In this document: positions 25,148 through 33,920 of the stretch, piece after piece
Numbering within the stretch: position 1 is the stretch's first letter
How the letters are laid out: the number at the start of each line of letters is the position of its first letter
Assembly: GCA_016779225.1 (NCBI GenBank)
Contig: JADHNZ010000014.1
Span: 1 to 62,882 of the forward strand
Direction of reading: 5' to 3'
DNA length: 62,882 bases
Origin: Planctomycetota bacterium
GTDB taxonomy: Bacteria > Planctomycetota > UBA1135 > GCA-002686595
Notes under the pieces: model-generated
What the model was told of the DNA's origin: nothing
Databases searched by the model: none
The model's input: the letters and a program-made list of their open reading frames with translations, nothing else
Made by a program: the position numbers and the translations under genes

Positions 25148-27043
25148 TCAGCTCTTGACCTCGAAGTCCGCGTCCACGGGCTCGTCGCCGGAGGCCTCGG
25201 CCTGGGCCTTGCCAGTGGGCGGCGCCTGCTGCTCGGCCTGCTGCGCCTCGTAGACCGCCTGACCGAGCTTCATGGCCTTCTGCGGGAAGGCGTCCAGAGC
25301 GGCCTTGAGCGCCTCCGCGTCGCTGCCGGCGGCCGCGGCCTCCAGCTCGGTGATCGCGGCCTCGACCTCGGCCTTGTCCTCCTCAGACAGCTTGTCGCCA
25401 TGCTCGCCCAGCTGCTTGCGGGTCTCGTGCACGAGCTGATCCGCCTGGTTCTTGCGCTCGACCTCTTCGCGACGCGCCTTGTCAGCGTCCTTGTTGGCCT
25501 CGGCCTCCGCGCGCATGCGCTCGACCTCGTCGTCACTCAGGCCCGAGTTGGCCTCGATCCGGATCGACTGCTCCTTGCCGGTGCCCTTGTCCTTGGCGCG
25601 AACATTCAGGATGCCGTTGGCGTCCAGGTCGAAGCTCACCTCGATCTGGGGCGTGCCGCGCGGCGCCGGCGGGATGTCCGAGAGGACGAAGTTGCCGAGC
25701 AGGCGGTTGTCCTTGGCGAACTCGCGGTCGCCCTGGAAGACCTTGATCTCCACCGAGGGCTGGCTGTCGGCCGCCGTGGAGAAGACCTGGCTCTTGCTCG
25801 TCGGGATGGTGGTGTTGCGCTCGACCAGCACGGTCATCACGCCCCCCAGGGTCTCGATGCCCAGGGACAGGGGCGTGACATCCAGCAGCTGGACCCCCTT
25901 GACCTCGCCGGCCAGGACCGCGCCCTGGATGGCGGCGCCGAGGGCCACGACCTCGTCGGGGTTGACCCCGCGGTTGGGGTCCTTGCCGAAGAGCGCCTTG
26001 ACCGCCTGCTGGACCATCGGGATGCGGGTCGAGCCGCCGACCAGCAGCACATCGTCCACATCGCCGGGCCGCAGGCCGGCGTCCTCGAGGGCCTTGCGCA
26101 CCGGGACCATCGAGCGCTCGACCAGGTCACCGACCAGCGCCTCGAACTTGGCGCGGGTCAGGGTGAGGGTCAGGTGCTTGGGCCCCGTGGCGTCCGCCGT
26201 GATGAAGGGCAGGTTGATGTCGCTCGACTGGGCCGAGCTCAGCTCGCACTTGGCCTTCTCGCAGGCCTCCTTGAGGCGCTGCAGGGCCATGGGGTCCTGG
26301 CGCAGGTCCACGCCGTGCTCCTTCTGGAAGCCCCCGGCCACATGGTTCACGAGGACCTCGTCGAAGTCGTCGCCGCCCAGGTGGGTGTCGCCGTTGGTCG
26401 CGAGGACCTCGAACACGCCGTCGCCGATGTCGAGCACGGAGATGTCGAAGGTGCCGCCGCCAAGGTCGTACACCGCGACCTTGCCCTCCTTCTTCTTGTC
26501 GAGCCCGAAGGCCAGGGTCGCCGCGGTGGGCTCGTTGATGATGCGCTCGACCGTGAGCCCGGCAATGGTGCCCGCGTCCTTCGTCGCCTGGCGCTGGCTG
26601 TCGTTGAAGTAGGCCGGGACGGTGATCACCGCGCGGTCGACCTTCTCGCCCAGGTAGGCCTCGGCGGCCTCCTTGAGGGCCGAGAGCACGAGGGCGCTGA
26701 TCTCGGGCGCGCTGTAGTTCTTCTCCCCGACCTCGACCTTCACCAGGTCCTGCGGGCCGCCGACCAGCTTGTAGGGCACCGTCTTCTCCTCAGCGGCGAC
26801 CTCGTGGTGGCGACGCCCCATGAAGCGCTTGATGGAGGCGATGGTGCGGGTGGGGTTGGTCACCGCCTGGCGCTTGGCGGCGGCGCCGACGAGGCGCTGG
26901 TCGTCCCCGGTGAAGGCCACGACGCTCGGCGTGGTGCGGTTGCCCTCGAGGTTCGTGATGACCACGGGCTCGCCGCCCTCGAGGACGGCCACCACGGAGT
27001 TCGTGGTTCCCAGGTCGATGCCGATGATCTTGGAGTTGCTCAT
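25148..27043 (-). CDS. dnaK: Molecular chaperone DnaK (Hsp70)
   Basis: 631 residues from ATG 27043; an upstream extension to 27148 is GC-rich non-coding sequence. The N-terminus ([20 protein letters not shown]) is the Hsp70 ATPase start. Other hallmarks: [47 protein letters not shown] and, in the substrate domain, [11 protein letters not shown]. The C-terminal lid is helical, ending DADFEVKS. It binds unfolded proteins in an ATP cycle with DnaJ and GrpE, which are not in the window. It is isolated: the NtrC-type gene 199 bases upstream is on the same strand. I found no CIRCE element upstream. Confidence 0.97.
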   Translation of the reverse strand: MSNSKIIGIDLGTTNSVVAVLEGGEPVVITNLEGNRTTPSVVAFTGDDQRLVGAAAKRQAVTNPTRTIASIKRFMGRRHHEVAAEEKTVPYKLVGGPQDLVKVEVGEKNYSAPEISALVLSALKEAAEAYLGEKVDRAVITVPAYFNDSQRQATKDAGTIAGLTVERIINEPTAATLAFGLDKKKEGKVAVYDLGGGTFDISVLDIGDGVFEVLATNGDTHLGGDDFDEVLVNHVAGGFQKEHGVDLRQDPMALQRLKEACEKAKCELSSAQSSDINLPFITADATGPKHLTLTLTRAKFEALVGDLVERSMVPVRKALEDAGLRPGDVDDVLLVGGSTRIPMVQQAVKALFGKDPNRGVNPDEVVALGAAIQGAVLAGEVKGVQLLDVTPLSLGIETLGGVMTVLVERNTTIPTSKSQVFSTAADSQPSVEIKVFQGDREFAKDNRLLGNFVLSDIPPAPRGTPQIEVSFDLDANGILNVRAKDKGTGKEQSIRIEANSGLSDDEVERMRAEAEANKDADKARREEVERKNQADQLVHETRKQLGEHGDKLSEEDKAEVEAAITELEAAAAGSDAEALKAALDAFPQKAMKLGQAVYEAQQAEQQAPPTGKAQAEASGDEPVDADFEVKS

Positions 27044-27242
27044 GGATGCTCGGGCCCGGAGCGCCGGGCACGATCCTCGGTTGGCAAGCACCGTGCCACC
27101 GCCCTGGAGGGCCCTGGGGGGCCCTTTGGCGCGCCCCCACCGCCACAATGGCAGCCTCCGAGGGGCGCCAGGAGAGGCCCTGCCAGCGTGGCAGCCCGGC
27201 TGCCGGAGAGGGCCGGGGCCCCCGCGGAGGGAAGCCCCGCGA

Positions 27243-28640
27243 CTAGGCCCGCGGCGGCGTGAGGCCGTACTCCTTGATCTTCCGGTAGAGGGTCCGCTCC
27301 CCGATGCCGAGGACCCGGGCGGTCCGCTCGCGGTTGCCCTCCATCAGCTCGAGGTTGGCCGCGATCAGCGCACGCTCCACATCGTCCAGGGAGCGCCCAG
27401 CCAGCTCGAAGCCCCCGCCCGCGGCTCCACCACGGGCCGCCCGAATGGTGTCCGGAACATCCTCGAGGCCGATGGTGCTCCCACCGCAGAGCAGGACCAT
27501 GTTCTCGACGGCGTTGCGCAGCTCGCGCACATTGCCTGGCCAGTCGTGGCGGGCCAGGACCGCGCGAGCCTCGGCCGAGATCCCGGTCACCGGACGCCCG
27601 TGCTCGGCGGCGAAGGTCGAGATGAAGTGGTCCAGCAGCAGCGGCAGGTCCCCCACGCGCTCACGCAGGGGCGGCAGGTCCAGGGTGACCACCTGCAGGC
27701 GGAAGAGCAGGTCCTCGCGGAAGGTCCCCTCGGTCACCATCTGGCGCAGGTCTCGGTTGGTCGCCGCGACCAGGCGCACATCGACCTTGCGGGCCTCGTG
27801 GCCGCCGACCTGCACGACCTCGCGCGTCTCCAGGACGCGCAGCAGCTTGGCCTGGGTGGTCAGCGGCATGTCGCCCACCTCGTCGAGGAACAGGGTGCCC
27901 CCGTCCGCGTAGGCGATGCGCCCCACCTTGTCCGCGATCGCTCCGGTGAAGGCGCCGCGCTTGTGGCCGAACAGCTCGGACTCGATCAGCCCCTCGCTCA
28001 TGGCGGCGCAGTTGACCGCCACGAAGTTGCCCTTGGCACGGCCGCTGGAGCGGTGCAGCGCGCGCGCCACGAGCTCCTTCCCGGTGCCGCTCTCCCCCAG
28101 CACGAGCACGGTCGCGTGCGTGGGCGCCACCTGGGAGATCATCTGGAAGATGCGCTGCATCTGCGGCGAGTGCCCCAGGATCCCCTCGAGGCCGAAGCGC
28201 TCGTCGAGCTGGCGACGCAGCTCCATGTTCTGGCGCTGCAGCTCCTCGTGGTCGGCCAGCAGGCGCGCGCGCTCGACCGCGCGAGCGATCTTGGCCCGCA
28301 GCTCGGGCAGGTTGACCGGCTTGGCGATGTAGTCCTCGGCGCCGTGGCGCATGGCGTCCACGGCCGTCTCGATGGACGCGTGCCCGGTGATCAGCAGGAC
28401 CGGAGTGTTCGGATGCAGGCTGCGCGACTCGCGCAGCAGGTCGAGCCCCGAGATGCCGTCCATCTTGAGGTCGGTGAGCACCACATCGAAGGCCTGCTCG
28501 CGCAGCACCTCCAGGGCCTCGCGACCGCCGTGGACGACCGTGGCCTGGTACTCCTCGAGCTCGAGGGCGTCCTGGAGGCTCTCGGCGTGAGCGACATCGT
28601 CGTCCACGATCAGGATGCGAGCGGGGCTGGCGTCGGTCAT
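27243..28640 (-). CDS. NtrC-family sigma-54-dependent response regulator
   Basis: 465 residues from ATG 28640. Receiver domain: acidic triad DDD (13-15), phospho-acceptor D57 in LTDLKMDG, K108 in AKPVN. AAA+ domain: Walker A GESGTGKE (182-189), GAFTGA (229-234, the sigma-54 contact loop), [10 protein letters not shown]-terminal Fis-type helix-turn-helix: [20 protein letters not shown]. It activates sigma-54 promoters when phosphorylated, presumably by the kinase encoded just upstream, whose stop overlaps this start by 4 bp. Targets are unknown. Confidence 0.95.
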   Translation of the reverse strand: MTDASPARILIVDDDVAHAESLQDALELEEYQATVVHGGREALEVLREQAFDVVLTDLKMDGISGLDLLRESRSLHPNTPVLLITGHASIETAVDAMRHGAEDYIAKPVNLPELRAKIARAVERARLLADHEELQRQNMELRRQLDERFGLEGILGHSPQMQRIFQMISQVAPTHATVLVLGESGTGKELVARALHRSSGRAKGNFVAVNCAAMSEGLIESELFGHKRGAFTGAIADKVGRIAYADGGTLFLDEVGDMPLTTQAKLLRVLETREVVQVGGHEARKVDVRLVAATNRDLRQMVTEGTFREDLLFRLQVVTLDLPPLRERVGDLPLLLDHFISTFAAEHGRPVTGISAEARAVLARHDWPGNVRELRNAVENMVLLCGGSTIGLEDVPDTIRAARGGAAGGGFELAGRSLDDVERALIAANLELMEGNRERTARVLGIGERTLYRKIKEYGLTPPRA

Positions 28641-29395
28641 GCGGGCTCCTCGACGGCGCTGCGGGCGCCAGTGACTTCCTGCACCAGGGGCAGGGTGATG
28701 GTGAAGCTGGTGCCGCGGCCCTTCTCGCTGACCACGCCGATGGTTCCCTCGTGCTGCTCGACGATGCGGCGCACGGTGGAGAGGCCGAGCCCCGTGCCCT
28801 CTCGCTTGGTGGACCAGTACAGGTCGAAGCACCGCTCGAGCTCCTCGGGATCCATGCCGATCCCCGTGTCGGTGATCTGCAGCTCCGCCCGCGGCCCCGT
28901 GCGGCGCACCTGGACGATCAGCTCGCCGCCGCCCGGCATGGCCTGACGGGCATTCACGAGCAGGTTGATCAGCACCTGCCGCAGCACGCCGCCATCCATC
29001 AGGACCAGGGGCAGGCCCCCCTCGATGTCGGTCAGCACGCGGATCTCATGGGCCAGGTGCTCGGGCTCCATGAAGTCCAGCACCTCGCGCACGAGGTCTC
29101 CCAGATCCCCCGGCTGGCGGTTCACGACCCCGCCCCGCGCGTAGCGCAGGAAGTCCTCGAGGATGCCCTCGAGGCGGCTCACCTCGCGCTGCAGGGTCTG
29201 CACGCGGCGGGTGACGCGGCGCGCGCGCGGGTCCTGGTCGGCGGCCTTGGCGAACTCCTCCTCGAGCAGCGTCAGGTTGATCGCCATGGTCGAGAGCGGG
29301 TTCTTGATCTCGTGGGCCAGGCCGCGCGCCAGGCGCGTGAGCAGCTCCTCGCGATCCGCCGTGGGGCGGGGGGCGTCGAAGGTCGAGTCGCTCAC
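28637..29395 (-). CDS. Soluble sensor histidine kinase without sensor domain
   Basis: 252 residues from GTG 29395; longer reading upstream is Pro/Arg-rich and improbable. The H-box is at the extreme N-terminus: RGLAHEIKNPLST with His28. The N-box is LINLLVNARQAM, the G-boxes ITDTGIGM and REGTGLGLSTVRRIV. Thus it is only HisKA plus HATPase_c, with no membrane helix or PAS domain, unlike the usual NtrB layout. Input probably comes from a separate protein. ATGA overlap with the response regulator shows coupling. If an upstream start were used, a disordered leader of up to 95 residues would be added. Confidence 0.85.
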   Translation of the reverse strand: MSDSTFDAPRPTADREELLTRLARGLAHEIKNPLSTMAINLTLLEEEFAKAADQDPRARRVTRRVQTLQREVSRLEGILEDFLRYARGGVVNRQPGDLGDLVREVLDFMEPEHLAHEIRVLTDIEGGLPLVLMDGGVLRQVLINLLVNARQAMPGGGELIVQVRRTGPRAELQITDTGIGMDPEELERCFDLYWSTKREGTGLGLSTVRRIVEQHEGTIGVVSEKGRGTSFTITLPLVQEVTGARSAVEEPA

Positions 29396-29486
29396 GGGAT
29401 CAGTCGGTCGAGAGGGGTCGCTGCGCTCTGCCGCCGGCCCGCCGGGGCCCGGCTGCACGCCCCTGTAGGACGCGGGCGGGACTCGA

Positions 29487-29492
29487 TAGGCT
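29487..29492 (+). promoter_or_regulatory. Possible -10 (TAGGCT) upstream of the YrdC fusion
   Basis: GA-TAGGCT at 29487-29492, the same hexamer as at 16119 and 56241, but here about 80 bases before the start codon at 29571. It would give a leader of roughly 70 nt. No clear -35. Confidence 0.35.
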
Positions 29493-29570
29493 AGCGGGCA
29501 CCCCGGGTCGGCTGCCCGCGGTCGGGCCCCGCGCCCCTCCCCCGCCACGGCCCGCCCCCAAGGATCCTCC

Positions 29571-30659
29571 GTGGAGCCCCCCCGCATCCTCACCCTGGCC
29601 GACGCGCCCGACCCCGCGCCGGATGTCCTCGCGACGGCGGCCCAGGCCCTGGCCACCGGCCAGGTCGTCGTGGTCCCCACCGAGACCGTCTATGGCCTCG
29701 CCGTGCGCGCCGACGACCCGGCCGCCCTGGAGCGACTGCGCACGATCAAGGGCCGCCGCGAGGGACACGCGTTCACCTGGCACGCCGGCGACCCGCGCCG
29801 TGCCCTGGAGGGCATGGAGCTGCCCGCGTGGAGCGCCCGCGTGGCCGCGGCCCACTGGCCCGGTCCCCTGACCCTCGTACGGCGAGGCGCGCCTGAGGCC
29901 CTGAGCGAGGTGATCCAGGACGGCTGGCTGGGCGTCCGCGTGCCCCAGCACGCGGGCCTGGCGGCGCTGCTGGACCTCGTGGACTTCCCCGTGGTCGCCA
30001 CCAGCGCCAACCCCACGGGCCAGCCGCCCGCAGCCGACGCCGCGGGCGCGGCGAGCGGCCTCGCCTTCCCGCCGGCCCTGGTCCTCGACGGCGGCCCCGC
30101 CCGCGAGGGTCGCGGCTCGACGGTCGCCCGGGCCGGCGTCGGCTGCCTGGAGCTCCTGCGGGAGGGCCCGCTCTCCCTCGAGGACCTGCGCGCGGCCGGC
30201 GGCCTGCGCATCGCCATGGTCTGCACGGGGAACACCTGCCGCTCGCCGATGGCCGAGGCGCTCGCCCGCGGCCTGCTCGCGCGCGCCCTCGGCGTCGCGG
30301 ACCCGGTGGACTTCGGCTTCACCGTGCAGTCGGCGGGCGTGACGGCATGGGACGGCGGCCGCGCGAGCGAATACGCCCAGGAGGCGGTCGCGGAGCAGGG
30401 ACTCTCGCTCGCCGAGCACCGCTCACACGCGGCCACGCTCGAGCGCCTGGAGGAGGTCGACCGCGTCTACTGCATGACCCGCTCGCACCGCGCCGCGCTG
30501 CTGCAGGCCCTGCCCCCGGGCCGCGGGCCGACCGTGGAGCTGCTGTCTCCCGCGGGCGAGGATGTCCCCGATCCCTTCGGCGGCTCCCTCGCCCTCTATC
30601 GCCAGACGCGCGACGCCATCCAGGCCTTCCTCGAGGCGCGCCTCGCCGAGTGGGTCTGA
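29571..30659 (+). CDS. YrdC/Sua5 domain fused to low-molecular-weight protein tyrosine phosphatase
   Basis: 362 residues from GTG 29571, with AAGGA 5 nt upstream. Residues 14-200 are a YrdC/Sua5 domain: VVVPTETVYGLAV, TIKGR, HWPGPLTLV, GVRVP and TSANPTG. This domain makes threonylcarbamoyl-AMP for tRNA t6A37. Residues 212-362 are a complete LMW-PTP: C218-TGNTC-R224 active loop (C-x5-R) and the general-acid DPFGG with D334. Each half keeps its catalytic motifs, so this is a real bifunctional protein, not a merged artefact. The fusion suggests phosphatase recycling or regulation of the threonylcarbamoylation step, but the link is unknown. Confidence 0.9.
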   Translation: MEPPRILTLADAPDPAPDVLATAAQALATGQVVVVPTETVYGLAVRADDPAALERLRTIKGRREGHAFTWHAGDPRRALEGMELPAWSARVAAAHWPGPLTLVRRGAPEALSEVIQDGWLGVRVPQHAGLAALLDLVDFPVVATSANPTGQPPAADAAGAASGLAFPPALVLDGGPAREGRGSTVARAGVGCLELLREGPLSLEDLRAAGGLRIAMVCTGNTCRSPMAEALARGLLARALGVADPVDFGFTVQSAGVTAWDGGRASEYAQEAVAEQGLSLAEHRSHAATLERLEEVDRVYCMTRSHRAALLQALPPGRGPTVELLSPAGEDVPDPFGGSLALYRQTRDAIQAFLEARLAEWV

Positions 30660-30708
30660 GCGGGGCGTGCGCCCGCCGCTGGCGCCTGTCTCGCGCGGCC
30701 GCTCGGGG

Positions 30709-33411
30709 TCAGCGCCCTGCGAGGCTCGCCAGCGCGCGCTCGCGCAGGCGCTCGAAGGCCTCCGGCGCGTAGGAGGCCGCGCGCAGGCCCGCACGCGTCT
30801 CGAGCAGCGGAGGGCAGAGCCCCAGCGCCTCGGCAAGGGCCGCCAGAGCAAGCTCGCCCAGCCCCGCGGCCTCCGCGGCGAGGGCCACCTGCAGGTGGCG
30901 CACGGGCAGCGTGGGCCGCAGCTCGGCCGCGCGGCTGAGGGGGTCCAGGGCCTCGCGTGCCTGGCCCCCAACGAGGAGCCCGAGCCCGCGTGCCACCGCG
31001 CCGGCCCCCTCGAGCTCGGCCTCGAGCGCGGCCAGCGCGGGCTCCCCCGGGCAGAGCGTGCGCGCCTCGGCAAGGGCCTCGTCACGCGCGCGCCCGCTGG
31101 GCCGCGCCTGGCCCAGCTCGCCCGCCCCGGCATCGCGCGCACGCAGGCCCTCGTAGGCCTCCCGCCCACGCCGCACGGCACCCACACCCTGCACCCGGGC
31201 ATGCCCTGCGCCGTCGAGCAGCACAAGCCACGGCGAGGGCAGGCCACGGCCGGAGGCGCGCAGCCAGGCGAGGTTCGCGGGCAGCCATGAGAGGATCTCC
31301 GCGCCGCGCGCCGCGGGGCGGTGGACGATCCACGGATCGCGGTCCGTGAGGGGGCGCTCCTCGAGCGGCAGCTGCGCCCCCTCGGCGACGAGCCGGGCGG
31401 CCAGCCCCGCTGGGGAGTCGAGGCCGAGGCCCGCGAGCGCCTCCGCCAGCGACCCCTCCGCGGGGAAGCGCGAGGCCTCGAGGGCCGGACGCGCGTCCGC
31501 ACCGACCAGCACCCACTGGGTGCCGTACTGAAAGATCCCGCTCCACGGGAAGGCGCCGGCGAACGCGCCCACGACCGCGCGCGCCGTGGCCGGAGGCAGG
31601 GCGTGGGGCGGCACCCACTGGCACAGCACGCCGCCCGGTGCGAGGGCCTGGCGCGCAAGGCCGTAGAACTCCTGCGTGTAGAGGTGCACGGCACCTGGAG
31701 CGTCCGGCAGCAGCGGCTCCATGGTGATGAGGTCGAACGCGCCGGTCCGGCGGGCCAGGGCGTGGCGGCCGTCGCCGGTGGTGACCGCAACCCGCGGATC
31801 CTCGAGCACGGCGCCGTTGACCGCGGTGAAGTGATGCGCCTGGGCCAGCACCTCAGGCGCGAGCTCGAGGATCTCCAGGGACTCGACCTCCGGGTGCCGC
31901 GCGAGGGCGCCCGCGGTGGTCCCCGTGCCGAACGCCAGCACGGCCGCGCGCCGGGGCGCGGGGTGCAGCAGCGCCGGCAGGTGTCCGAGCGCGCGCATGT
32001 AGGCGTAGTCCGGGCCGGTGGCCGTGGCTCGGAAGGCGTCCGTGAGGAGCGTGCGCTCGTCGCGCACCCGGTCATGCACGACCGTCACCGCGAACGCGCG
32101 CCCCTCCGCCCGCGCGAGCACCTCGAACTCGGGCCGTGAGAGGGCCGGGGTCCGAGCGCTGGGCGCACCGAGCGCGAGCAGCAGCGCCGCCGCGAGACCG
32201 GAGAGGAGTCCGGGGCCGCGAGCCCGGCCGGCGAAGGCGAGGACCGCGGCACCGAGCAGAGGCACGGCGAGCAGGCCATGCGCGCCGAGGGGTCCGATGC
32301 CCCACCAGAGGAGCGGCAGCGCGAGGCCCAGGGAGCCGAGCACCTCGGCCCGCAGCAGGTCCCCCAGCACGCGCCCGCGCTCCCCGACCACGGCGCCGTG
32401 CGCGAGCGGCACGATTGCCCCGAGAGGCACGAGGGGTACGGCGAGGACCAGCGCTCCAGCCAGGCCGCCCAGCTCCTCCGCCAGGCCGTGCAGCGCGGGG
32501 ACGGACCAGGCGAGGGCCGCCAGCCCCGAGGAGGCCAGGGCGAGATGCGGGCCCCGGCGGCCCCGTGGGAACAGGGGCGGCAGGAGCAGCGCCCCGAGCC
32601 CGAGGGAGGTGAGGCCTGCGCCGAAGGCCGCGGTGCGGTCCGCGTGCATCGCGCCCAGGTCGAGGGCCGCCAGCCGCAGGAGCATCGCCTCGGCGACCAG
32701 GGTCCAGGCCGTGGCCACGGCCACCAGCAGGCCGCCCTCGCGCAGGGTGAGGGCGTCGGTCGCCTCTTCCGGGGTCGCGGCGTGGGCGGTCGGACCGGGA
32801 GCCGGGCCCTTCGCAAGCGCGAGCAGCCCCGCAAGGGCCCCCGCCCCCGCAGCGGTCAGGGTCAGCCCCAGGGTCCCCGCCCGCGCCGCTGCGGCCTCGG
32901 CCGGCCCGATGAGCGTGAGGAGACCGCCCAGGAGGCTGGCGGACCAGAGCAGGCCCACGCCGGCGCCGCCGCCGCGTACGAGCGGCGGCAGGAACGCCCC
33001 CTGGGCGAGGGCGCACAGCAGGCACGCGGGCCAGACCCAGGGCCCGGCTCCCACGCTCGCGCCGACCGCCACGGCACCTAGGGCGGCCAGGAGCCCCAGA
33101 CCCGCGAGGCGCGGCCCGGGGGCCAGGGAGGAGCGGCCCGTCAGCCATGCGCCCGTGGCCCAGGCGGCGACCCAGAGCCCCAGGACGAGGGCCGCCCCTG
33201 CCCCGGCTCCCGCGGCGAGGTCCCCGGCGGTGAGCGCCATGCGCTGGGCCACGAGCCCGGCTCCTCCGGAGGCGGCTGCGGCGAGAGCGTGGAGGGGGCC
33301 GGCCAGCGCCTGCGCGCGGGAGTCCGGCGCCTTGGCGCGGTGATCCGGCGCCTTGGCGCGGTGATCCGGCGCCTTTGCGCGGTGACCCGGCGCATGAGCG
33401 CGACGGCTCAT
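30709..33411 (-). CDS. Multi-pass membrane protein with spermidine synthase-like domain
   Basis: 900 residues. A basic N-terminal tail has three HRAKAPD heptads. Then come many hydrophobic helices (about 50-480) in an MFS-like arrangement. A SpeE-like Rossmann domain follows (about 500-690): VLAFGTGTTAGALARHP (the SAM/dcSAM glycine loop), then LEILELAPEV, TGDGRHAL and FDLITMEPLLPDAPGAVHLYT. The last ~200 residues are helical and Ala-rich, TPR-like. Membrane SpeE fusions are common in planctomycetes and proteobacteria but their substrates are mostly unknown; polyamine synthesis is only one option. Its ATG overlaps the PTS EIIA stop by 4 bp. Confidence 0.8.
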   Translation of the reverse strand: MSRRAHAPGHRAKAPDHRAKAPDHRAKAPDSRAQALAGPLHALAAAASGGAGLVAQRMALTAGDLAAGAGAGAALVLGLWVAAWATGAWLTGRSSLAPGPRLAGLGLLAALGAVAVGASVGAGPWVWPACLLCALAQGAFLPPLVRGGGAGVGLLWSASLLGGLLTLIGPAEAAAARAGTLGLTLTAAGAGALAGLLALAKGPAPGPTAHAATPEEATDALTLREGGLLVAVATAWTLVAEAMLLRLAALDLGAMHADRTAAFGAGLTSLGLGALLLPPLFPRGRRGPHLALASSGLAALAWSVPALHGLAEELGGLAGALVLAVPLVPLGAIVPLAHGAVVGERGRVLGDLLRAEVLGSLGLALPLLWWGIGPLGAHGLLAVPLLGAAVLAFAGRARGPGLLSGLAAALLLALGAPSARTPALSRPEFEVLARAEGRAFAVTVVHDRVRDERTLLTDAFRATATGPDYAYMRALGHLPALLHPAPRRAAVLAFGTGTTAGALARHPEVESLEILELAPEVLAQAHHFTAVNGAVLEDPRVAVTTGDGRHALARRTGAFDLITMEPLLPDAPGAVHLYTQEFYGLARQALAPGGVLCQWVPPHALPPATARAVVGAFAGAFPWSGIFQYGTQWVLVGADARPALEASRFPAEGSLAEALAGLGLDSPAGLAARLVAEGAQLPLEERPLTDRDPWIVHRPAARGAEILSWLPANLAWLRASGRGLPSPWLVLLDGAGHARVQGVGAVRRGREAYEGLRARDAGAGELGQARPSGRARDEALAEARTLCPGEPALAALEAELEGAGAVARGLGLLVGGQAREALDPLSRAAELRPTLPVRHLQVALAAEAAGLGELALAALAEALGLCPPLLETRAGLRAASYAPEAFERLRERALASLAGR
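33323..33406. repeat. 21-bp tandem repeat encoding HRAKAPD heptads
   Basis: Three near-identical 21-bp units start at 33323, 33344 and 33365 (TCCGGCGCC-TTGGCGCGGTGA type); a fourth at 33386 is degenerate. Read on the minus strand they encode HRAKAPD at the N-terminus of the membrane SpeE-like protein. A unit of 3n bases keeps frame, so copy number could vary without breaking the gene. Confidence 0.85.
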
Positions 33412-33878
33412 GCCTGCGCGGCGGCGTGCAGGGCCGCGTGGGCCTCGGCGGGCTGGGTGGCCCCGAGCACGGCGTCACGCACCGCGGCGTCTCCCAGGAC
33501 CCGAGCCACCTCGGCCAGGGTGCGGATGTGCAGCATCTTCTGCTCGGCGGGGATCAGGAGCAGCACCACCAGCCGCGTGGGCAGGCCGTCGATCGCGTCG
33601 AAGTCGAGGGTCGCACCCTCGGGGACCACGCCCAGGGCGCCCACCACCTGGGCGAGGCCCGGCACGGTCGCGTGGGGAACGGCGAGCCCCTCCTCCATGC
33701 CCGTGGACATCGAGCGCTCGCGGTCCTCCACGAGCTCCAGCACGGACGCCTCCAGCTCGGGCGCCAGCTGCTCCGCCTCCACCAGCGCCTCCACGAGGAC
33801 GCGGACGGCGTTCCACTTGTCGCCGGGGTCGAAGCCCAGGCGGATGGCGTGGGCGGGAATGAGCTCGTGCAGCTGCAT
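33408..33878 (-). CDS. PTS EIIA domain protein (PtsN/EIIA-Ntr-like)
   Basis: 156 residues, one EIIA type-2 domain. The phosphorylated His is H69 in EEGLAVPHATVPGL, the usual GxAxPHxxxxG pattern. Other family parts are STGMEEGLAVPH and VVLLLIPAEQKMLHIRTLAEVAR. A stand-alone EIIA with no sugar permease nearby fits a regulatory, nitrogen-type PTS rather than sugar uptake. It lies 42 nt after nhaA, from which it is separated by an 11-bp hairpin, and overlaps the SpeE-like gene. A role in controlling the antiporter is inferred. Confidence 0.88.
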   Translation of the reverse strand: MQLHELIPAHAIRLGFDPGDKWNAVRVLVEALVEAEQLAPELEASVLELVEDRERSMSTGMEEGLAVPHATVPGLAQVVGALGVVPEGATLDFDAIDGLPTRLVVLLLIPAEQKMLHIRTLAEVARVLGDAAVRDAVLGATQPAEAHAALHAAAQA

Positions 33879-33883
33879 GGAGA

Positions 33884-33910
33884 CGCCCGCGGGCTCCGGG
33901 CCCGCGGGCG
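33884..33910 (-). terminator. Intergenic hairpin between nhaA and the EIIA gene
   Basis: Perfect 11-bp GC stem (33884-33894 with 33900-33910) and a 5-nt loop, ending 5 nt before the EIIA ATG. No T-run follows. It could attenuate transcription, block ribosome access or stop RNA decay between the two genes. Confidence 0.5.
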
Positions 33911-33920
33911 AAGCGGAGGC

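Noticed and set aside
27044..27242. Possible CIRCE/HrcA operator upstream of dnaK
   Set aside because: No TTAGCACTC/GAGTGCTAA-like inverted repeat is present; only short GC hairpins are seen.
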